From Neckera pumila (lineage: Eukaryota > Streptophyta > Bryopsida > Hypnales > Neckeraceae): DNA of 64,000 nt. The notes beneath the pieces were generated by a model, which saw only the letters and a list, made by a program, of their open reading frames with translations, was not told the origin of the DNA and made no database searches. The position numbers were made by a program, and so were the translations under genes. Within the stretch, counting starts at the first letter, position 1; each line of letters starts with the position of its first letter. The stretch spans positions 2,361,001 to 2,425,000 of the forward strand of contig OZ018418.1 in assembly GCA_963969595.1 (NCBI GenBank). Reading direction: 5' to 3'. Below are positions 57,856 to 64,000 of this stretch, piece by piece.

Positions 57856-58560
57856 ACCGTGCCGCAAAATTAACAAGTGCTTGTTGTTTTATTGGGAATT
57901 GGTTGTGGTAGCCTGGAACTTTGAAGACATCTACGTCAAAGAATGCTTTGACTCCCAGTGCCCAGCCCATACCACAAACAAAGTATTCTTGGAGCTACCA
58001 CATATCGAGATCCGGTACAACGCTCCAATGCCGCTGTTCAACAGGGAGTTCTATCGATTCGACGCTACTAACGTCAAGAAGCTCCAGACTCCCAAGAACC
58101 CTTATACGTAGCGCCATCTCTTTCAATCGTGGCATACTGGATCCATCCACCTGACCATAAATTGTTGCAAGGGTGTTTTGACGCAGTATATCTCTGCCTG
58201 CCTCTCCACTCCTGAGCAGTTGTAGTACATCACCGAGTACCAGGAGGCCTGCAAACAATGCCAGGACACTGCAGATTATCAAGCCTCGCTATTCACTGCA
58301 ATGGACCGTTGCCACTTGCATCAGCCTAGGTTCTATCCGTTGTTTTATCCCTACCCAAGCCAGTAGAAACGGAGCCGAGATGGGCGCCTCAAAAATACCA
58401 CGTTCTTCACCAACAAGGATACTTGGGAGCGCCACGCCCCTAACCACGAGCATATTGAGGCAACGCAAAAGCCCTATTTCTTTGAATATCTTCTCGACGC
58501 CACGGAGATTCTCAGTACTTTGATCTGTGGGGATCATGTTATAGCCCCTGTTAGTGGTAT
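57856..58560 (+). pseudogene. Downstream part of the ORF split by S3
   Basis: The frame resumes with RKINKCLLFYWELVVVAWNF, then YVKECFDSQCPAHTTNKVF, LPHIEIRYNAPMPLFNREF, and later CHLHQPRFYPLFYPYPSQ. It is interrupted by exactly three in-frame stops, all TAG (58,109, 58,223 and 58,364). Cys, His and aromatic residues are frequent, and nothing resembles a known transposase. It may continue after a spacer to 59,390. Family and function unknown. Confidence 0.4.
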
Positions 58561-58760
58561 TTAGTTAGAGTCGTTAGCTCTAAGACCTCCCTATGACTTG
58601 TGTAGCATTGGATTTTTCTATATATACATGTGTGATTTGGAGTTGTGTGACCTCTAATTGACCTAAATTGTGTCTTACCAACATCTCCATCCTCCTTACA
58701 TTTGGGTCTTGATCGGAGACCTAGGTGATCTTACCCACTGCCTACAGAAAAGTTAGTCCT
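58561..58760. other. Possible intron or spacer
   Basis: The frame degrades here, bounded by a GTTAGTGG donor-like site near 58,549 and a TGCCTACAG acceptor-like site near 58,747. The coding-like sequence on both sides is in the same frame. Confidence 0.25.
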
Positions 58761-59390
58761 TCTCCAACGCTGAAGTACTCCGACTATTGACAACGCAGAA
58801 CGGCATCAGAATGCCGGGGTTAATCGACAATCCTCCTGGGGATATTTAGACCCCAGCCAATAGCCCCCAATCGACATATGACTCGGAGTCCTCAGACAAC
58901 CTAGAGGTGGTGGTCTTAGGGAACATCGCCTTTTTCCCCATCTTCCCACTAAGGCTTATTTGGCCGGGGAGTCCAACGGCTAGACAGTCCTCGTGCCCGT
59001 TGTGCCACACTCCCTATGAGTACCAACCGAGCCAGTCTAGACCATTTTCGCCTATCATAGAGGGTCAAGAACCCACTAATGAGGATATTTCTGTCATGCT
59101 AACTATGGGTGTGCAGCATGACAGCCGCCGCTACTAAGTAATACATAGCGATTGGACCCGCACAAGGCTTGGCCCAGCTCCAAACTCCATCGCCATCTTA
59201 CCAGCGATAAGCCCTCTTCCGCAAGCCAAGGACGATGCAACACTGCCAGCCGCGACACTGCTAAAGGATGTGACCCTATCTTCCGAGGTCCTTCCCTATG
59301 GGATGCATAATGCGCCAGAAGCATGGCCACAAAAGACCCCGGTTCCGGCACCGGTAAAGAGAACGAAGAACAGACCTTGAAGATGAGCCC
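58761..59390 (+). pseudogene. Third part of the same broken ORF (tentative)
   Basis: Coding-like in the same frame: EVLRLLTTQNGIRMPGLIDN, PANSPQSTYDSESSDNLEVV, CPLCHTPYEYQPSQSRPF, IAILPAISPLPQAKDD and PAPVKRTKNRP near the end. Interrupted by TAG at about 58,847 and TAA near 59,136. The CPLC motif alone does not identify a domain. Low-complexity Pro/Ser composition suggests a C-terminal tail. Confidence 0.3.
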
Positions 59391-59829
59391 AGCACCAACC
59401 GGTAATCGATTAGGTACTCACCATCTCCCTCAGTATTGTCTTGTCCTTGTTTCAATTGCTCTAACTTCGTAGGACAAAAAGGAATGTCTTCCTAATTCAA
59501 ATAGGGTTATCTTCCCTATTCCAGTCAATTAGGGTTATCTTTCCTAATTGAAATCCTCTTTGAGAGTGATCATAGTCCTCTTTGAAGCTTATTTCCTAAA
59601 ATTATTCTAGCAAATTAGGACAATGTAAAAGCTATATGCCTCCCAACCCCGCCAGTTTTACCCTATTAGCACTTCATTTTTGAATGTTAAAAAGGACTAA
59701 CTCGGCTATCCCAAAAGCCCCTAAAAAATATAAAATCCTTAAAAAACAACTGAAAATTTAAAAATTTAAAAAGCCTAAATATTCATGCCTTGTCACGATG
59801 TTATTTTCCCTCTTGATTGTTAAATTCTT
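59391..59829. other. Spacer
   Basis: Contains two direct copies of a ~35-bp AATTAGGGTTATCTTYCCTA-type block at about 59,500-59,550. No gene. Confidence 0.35.
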
Positions 59830-60260
59830 ACTGCTAGAACTAATGTAAAACTGGCCGACAAGGCTTCCAAGAATCATGAGAGGCACTGGGGTTTCTTATT
59901 GGCTGTTAATGGTAGATTGTCTACGAAAGACAAGTTAAGTTAACGTAAAACAAAAGGCCACCGACCAGCCAGACCTTAGTGTAGGATGTCACGTTATTTG
60001 GCGGTTAAAGTTTTTTGGTTGCCAGTCTCTTTAAGAGGAAGGGCTGATGAAAAACTAGCCGGCAAGGCCTGCCAAAAAACATTAATTTCTTCCTTTTACC
60101 TTTTCATTCCTTTGGGATCCTAAAATGAATCAACCAGAGCCACTTGGTTGTTAGATCTTAGGTATCCTTGGAGTATCAAGACTGCTAATGGGAATTTACA
60201 TCTAACATAAAAAGAAAGGCCACAAGGTTAGCCAACAGTCTGTTTAGATTTTTTTTCAGC
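59830..60260 (+). repeat. Degenerate ~200-bp direct repeat pair
   Basis: Blocks AAAACTGGCCGACAAGGC and AAAACTAGCCGGCAAGGC, then CTGYTAATGG, and AAAGGCCACCGACCAGCC/AAAGGCCACAAGGTTAGCC plus AGGATGTCA, occur twice in the same order. Heavily decayed. Confidence 0.45.
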
Positions 60261-60499
60261 TATACTTCTTAGGATGTCAGGATGGATTGATTTTGGTACG
60301 CCCCCATGTGGACGGCCTCACCCACTTGTCAAAAGATAGCTTCTAGGAGAAGCCCAATCCGGCTCTCCACTAAGGTCCCTTGACGCTAGACTGTTGTCAT
60401 ATATGCCTAGATGCCTGGATACCAAAGTGCCTGGATGCCTAGGATGCCAGTTTTTGTTGAAAAGACAGCTAAGTACAAGGGATCACTAGACCGTCAAAA

Positions 60500-60880
60500 T
60501 TTAAGCAATAGGGATGAAAGGATGTCTGATTTGAGAAAATTCACCCGCATTGTAATATAAGCCAGTAGAGCTGAAAGGACAGCTAGTTTGGGTACTAATT
60601 AAATCACCAAACTGAGCATAATATACACCTTAGAGTTGAAAAGGCAATTGGTTTGAGAGGGCCGGTTCTTGCCAGACTGGGCGTAATATAAACTTTTGAG
60701 TTGAAAAAACAGCTGGTTTAAGGAAAAATGTTAAAGTCTCTGCTAGATCGAGCGTAATATATGCCAAAGTTGCTGAAAGACGGCTAGTCGGGGGCCTCCT
60801 TTTTTATTGCTAGACCGGGCGTAATATATGCCTACGTGCTAAAAAGACGGCTACCCTAAACCTTCTTGGGCCGCTATGTG
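60500..60880 (+). repeat. Tandem repeat, ~68-bp unit, about five copies
   Basis: GCTAGACCGGGCGTAATATA and GTTGAAAAGACGGCTAG recur at steps of about 65-70 bp (GTAATAT/ATAATAT near 60,552, 60,618, 60,682, 60,752 and 60,820). Unit sequence is variable. Confidence 0.6.
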
Positions 60881-60999
60881 CTAGACTGTTACACTCTTGA
60901 ATCTTCTTCACCATGAGTTGCCAGAGGTACGGCAAGACACAGGGTTGTCAGGGTGTCCAAAGTCCGGGGACACTAGCCTCTAGATGTCTCTGGGCATTG

Positions 61000-61380
61000 G
61001 GACGGACCCCAACCTCCCGTCTAGTGGATAGTCGAACGGGGGATTGGGAGGTCGGACGTGCCTTTGGAAGGGCAATTTAGGGTCAAACGAGCCATCAGAC
61101 TGGCGGTCAAAGGTCAGATGGGCCTTTGGACGCTACGTCGAAGGTTGGACGGGCCTTGGGACGAGATGTTTGAGGTCAGACGGGCCTTCGGATTGGCGGT
61201 TGGAGGTCGGACGGGCCTTTGGACGGGACATCTAAGGTTGGACGGGTAAGTGGGAGGTTAGACGGACCTTTGGATGGGATGTCTAAGGTCGGACGGGAAT
61301 TTGGACGCTTTGTCGGAGGGTGGACGGGTGGAAGGGAAGTCGGACGGGAGGGAGGGTTGGACCGGCAAGAGGGAGGTCGG
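61000..61380 (+). repeat. GC-rich minisatellite (GGTCGGACGGGCCTTTGGACGG)
   Basis: About nine units of 30-40 bp built from GAGGTCGGACGGGCC and TTTGGACGGGA, each slightly different. Same unit family as 28,600-28,911. The Arg/Gly-rich frames across it are compositional. Confidence 0.7.
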
Positions 61381-61414
61381 AGAGTTGTTCAGATTTTGTG
61401 GATATTTTGGTTTA

Positions 61415-62046
61415 ACCCCTAAATGTCCAAGGCTTGTTTTGGGCTTCCTAGAATTTGCTCTATATTAAACAGAATGCCAACATTTTAATAAGTTGTATCA
61501 ATTTTTTTGAATTGTAATCGTACAAATTCAAAATGGACATATTAGAGATCTCATAGGAAAAGAAAATACAATAATATCAATTATGGAGTGAAAGATTATA
61601 ATGTTTGCCCATGAGGGTGTTTAAATTGCAAAAAACTTTCAATCTTCTTTACACAAGTCAAATCTAAAAAGTTGGTGACCAAAAGAATATGTGGTTAAAA
61701 GGCCTAACTTGTGTAATCCCAATTTTATGGCTTCATAAAATCTACTCTATAATTTTCTTAAATAAATTTGAATGTGATTTTTCCTCCAAGATCTAATGCA
61801 TATGAGGCCCATTTCCAAGAGCTCTCAACACTACGGAAGTCAAGATTGCAATGAGTACCCTTGTACAAAAACCTGAATAGAAAAATCACTATCATTCATT
61901 TTCAAGATTGGATTTTTGTTGCTAAAATTAGACTTTAAGAAGTACTTTCTAAAATTATAAACTACTAAAAATAGCAATTGATGAAGCTTTATTTAACTTC
62001 AAAGTTTTGCTAACACCAGATTTTGGTGCCTTGGGCATTTAGGGGT
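61415..62046. mobile_element. AT-rich TIR element (MITE-like), ~630 bp
   Basis: Ends are inverted repeats: ACCCCTAAATGTCCAAGGC at the left and GCCTTGGGCATTTAGGGGT at the right (one mismatch). If the ends are CCCC..GGGG, flanks TAA/TAG would be a 3-bp near-duplication, as in PIF/Harbinger MITEs; this is tentative. A partial copy lies at 27,781-28,470. Non-coding. Confidence 0.65.
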
Positions 62047-62207
62047 AGCCTCTAAAGGATCGTTTGTCTCCTCGACAGATAATTTGGGTTCAAGCAGGTT
62101 CTTACTATTTTAATTTCTTGTGATATTTTATGGAATTTTTTGAGGTTGTGAATTTTTGCGAGAGCTTTTTGAATATATAATTTTCATTTGAAATGATGAC
62201 CGGGAGC
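62047..62207. other. Short spacer
   Basis: Nothing recognised. Confidence 0.3.
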
Positions 62208-62781
62208 AAAATTTATGGCTCAATATAAGCTAGGACACCAAATCAGAAAAGATCCGGGCCAGTCTACTTTCTGGTCCCCGCTCAAGGCTCCAAAAATAGT
62301 AATGCCGATGGTCATTGTCACCCTCGTTGGCTTCTCCGGGTGGACGATTGGAATCAGGAACTGGAGAAGGCGGCGGTGTCGATCGTCTTTACAATCCTTG
62401 ACCGCGTATCTATCCTTCAGGCTCGCTGTTCCCCGAAACTTCTCACGGACAAATTCATCCTTCTATCCCGCCATTCCTAAACCACCTAACCAGAAGTTAT
62501 AGAACTCTCTCCACCTCTCTTCTGTCCATTTGGTTGGACACCGCCGGACGGTGTTGTTGAATTAATTCCACAATTCTTCTAGTATCACTCTCACCATCCG
62601 CTCCTCTCTAAATCCCCAGGGTTTGTCCATCAACTCTAAACAACCAAATCTTGCTAAGGTCCTCCATAAGCTGGGTTCTTGCCGATTCCTCGGAGGAGAT
62701 GATTGGAACCACCTTTCGGAGCTTAACCTCGGTTGTGGAGGAACTGGGTGCTCCCGGTCTATTCTTGCGAAGGAGAGGCAT
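62208..62781 (-). pseudogene. Element C ORF, N-terminal fragment
   Basis: ATG at 62,781 gives MPLLRKNRPGAPSSS, VKLRKVVPIISSEES and RTQLMEDL, close to A and B, then a frameshift before the counterpart of the MGC..DKPWGF module. Further frameshifts follow; later blocks (LPIVHP-like region near 62,340) are still recognisable at DNA level. Non-functional. Confidence 0.6.
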
Positions 62782-63323
62782 GGACACAGGCTTGACTAGT
62801 CGGATCCTTTCCTACTCTACCTCACCCTCTCCTAGCCGTACGTTCCATTCTTCACTTTCTCTCGTCTGATCTCAATCAGAAAACAAAACAAAACCTGCAG
62901 CACATACATTCTCGACCTCTCACGCACTCACACTTAAATTCTCACGCACACAACGGCTCTGGCACAGACGTAGGCATAAAAGCGCTTAAGGTCAGCTCCA
63001 AAAATCGAGGAAAGTAAAGGAGTGAAAACGGGGAAGATCAGCCTTTATATAGTCCCAGGACCTAGACTGGTCATCATGACCACTTCCAATCCGGTCCTTA
63101 GCAATCCGATTCAACCCTAATCCAATCCAAGATAAGTTTTGGATATAATTCCGCTCTTAAGTGCTAATACTCTGACCAGATCAAATCCAGTTTACCCCTT
63201 TCTGCATTAGCTTTGTTTATCTCCATTTTTCTTTTGCCTCTTAGTCAAATCCAGATTCTAATTACTGGTTTCCGTTCCAACTTCTAGGTAAGCAAGAAAA
63301 AACCAAAAATTTTGGTTGCAACA
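62208..63323 (-). mobile_element. Element C: truncated ORF-bearing LTR-like unit
   Basis: The reverse complement starts TGTTGCAACCAAAATTTTTGG at 63,323 and follows A and B through the TATA box (63,044-63,051) and the ATG. It stops abruptly at about 62,208 inside the ORF (counterpart of WARIFSDLVSQL). The 3' two thirds are missing. Being truncated, it has no paired duplication. Confidence 0.8.
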
Positions 63324-64000
63324 GACTTTCCAATGCTTTCCCTAAGGCTATGGACCGGTTTTATTTTTGTTATCGGACTAGGCTAAAATGCATCTAGGGG
63401 GGTTCTACTCACATTTGTTCTTCCATAGAGAGATTGCAAAAGGTTCTATTACTCTTTTTTTTTTTTTTTTTTGGACTCTTTTACCACTGATTGTCCTGCT
63501 TTTTGGCCTCCTTGAATGATTATCTTTGTTGCATTCAAGGATTGCGGTGTACGGGTCATTGATTTGAAAAGACCTCATGATGGATGGCTAGATTCTTTAG
63601 CAAACATTACAGCCAAAGTCTCGTCCTTGTCACCATCACTACGTGATGAAATGGATAGACTTTGATTGATGGAAGGGTCCAGTTCTTTAGGAATGCTAAA
63701 CGATTGTTTACCAAACGATGAGCCTCCGGAACCATCTAAAGTTGTACCACCAATTGTAAGTAGTGTACGTAGACTTGGTGCAAGACCGGTACGTGGTGGT
63801 AATTGGGGATCTTGCACAAGTGCCTCCTTTCCTTTTCCATTTTGGGTGAGGATTGGACTTTTGGACTTTATAAAACGTTAATCTTCATCTCTTCTACTTC
63901 ACATGGTTTGACATTCTCCATCCTTGGTTTACCACTCTTTGTGCTTGTCGATACCGCTTTCAATTGAATCCTTGTGTTCACTACATTCATTGGGACCTTT
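63324..64000. other. Window-edge region with a coding-like stretch
   Basis: A T-run lies at about 63,450-63,471. From about 63,541 to 63,880 the plus strand is open (RVIDLKRPHDGWLDSLANI, then LPNDEPPEPSKVVPP) apart from one TGA, and the minus strand is also open (GLAPSLRTLLTIGGTTL, then SINQSLSISSRSDGDKD). One of the two may be an exon cut by the window end. No family recognised and the strand is undecided. Confidence 0.25.

Noticed and set aside
56011..58560. TAG read as glutamine (altered genetic code)
   Set aside because: TAA and TGA also interrupt related repeats, frameshifts are common, and C-to-T decay explains the TAG bias. Normal host genes would be needed to test it.
61044..61468. 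Arg/Gly/Trp-rich open frames at 61.0-61.5 kb
   Set aside because: Produced by the GGTCGGACGGG minisatellite; several frames are open at once.
1..64000. tRNA or rRNA genes
   Set aside because: No cloverleaf or conserved rRNA core was recognised by eye. A covariance-model search would be needed to exclude them.

Overview
The window reads as repeat-dense nuclear DNA of a land plant or a close streptophyte relative. The evidence is Ty3/gypsy pol of a plant Tat/Athila-like type, hAT and SWIM-zinc-finger MULE-like transposase remnants, a CACTA-type MITE, TTTAGGG-like degenerate repeats and AT-rich spacers. The species cannot be named from the sequence. No complete, undamaged protein gene was recognised: nearly every reading frame is broken, and no RNA gene was identified by eye.

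Layout. 0.9-4.4 kb (+): broken MULE-like transposase with a SWIM finger. 4.4-6.9 kb: AT-rich spacer with a foldback element. About 6.9-27.1 kb: a nested stack. Its base is an old minus-strand Ty3/gypsy element (gag fragment near 27.1 kb, protease 23.3-22.9, RT 22.65-21.8, RNase H 19.8-19.0, integrase 15.7-14.2). It is split by four insertions: element B (23,755-27,064), solo LTR S1 (19,848-21,807, itself holding a 0.6-kb MITE), element A (15,711-19,028) and a small MITE (15,015-15,441). Element E (about 6,945-14,122) abuts its 3' side and is itself split by element D (9,043-12,426). 27-35 kb: GC-rich minisatellite blocks, a dispersed AT-rich repeat, solo LTR S2 and a broken coiled-coil gene containing a CACTA MITE. 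35.2-36.1 kb: hAT remnant. 36.6-37.7 kb: minus-strand LTR-like repeat H3. 39-42.6 kb: a 21-bp minisatellite, telomere-like sequence and a satellite with a repeat of about 470 bp. 42.6-45.4 kb: a broken kinase-like gene between inverted GC-rich minisatellites. 47.5-52.1 kb: LTR-like repeats H1 and H2. 56.0-59.4 kb: a broken ORF of unknown function split in frame by solo LTR S3. 59.8-62.05 kb: tandem repeats and an AT-rich TIR element. 62.2-63.3 kb: truncated element C.

The most unusual system is the A-E family: units of about 3.3 kb that start TGT and end ACA, carry 5-bp target duplications (GGAGT, CATTG, GTTAC/ATTAC) and have no internal LTR pair, gag or pol. They therefore look like giant solo LTRs, yet each carries one ORF of about 540-550 codons. 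The ORF encodes an acidic protein with a conserved N-terminal module, an NLS-like basic patch and C-terminal coiled coils. A second candidate system is gene-like cargo bracketed by inverted minisatellite arrays (28.6-34.9 kb and 42.6-45.4 kb), reminiscent of Foldback-type transposons. In-frame stops are mostly of the kind made by C-to-T decay, especially TAG, as expected for methylated, silenced plant repeats.
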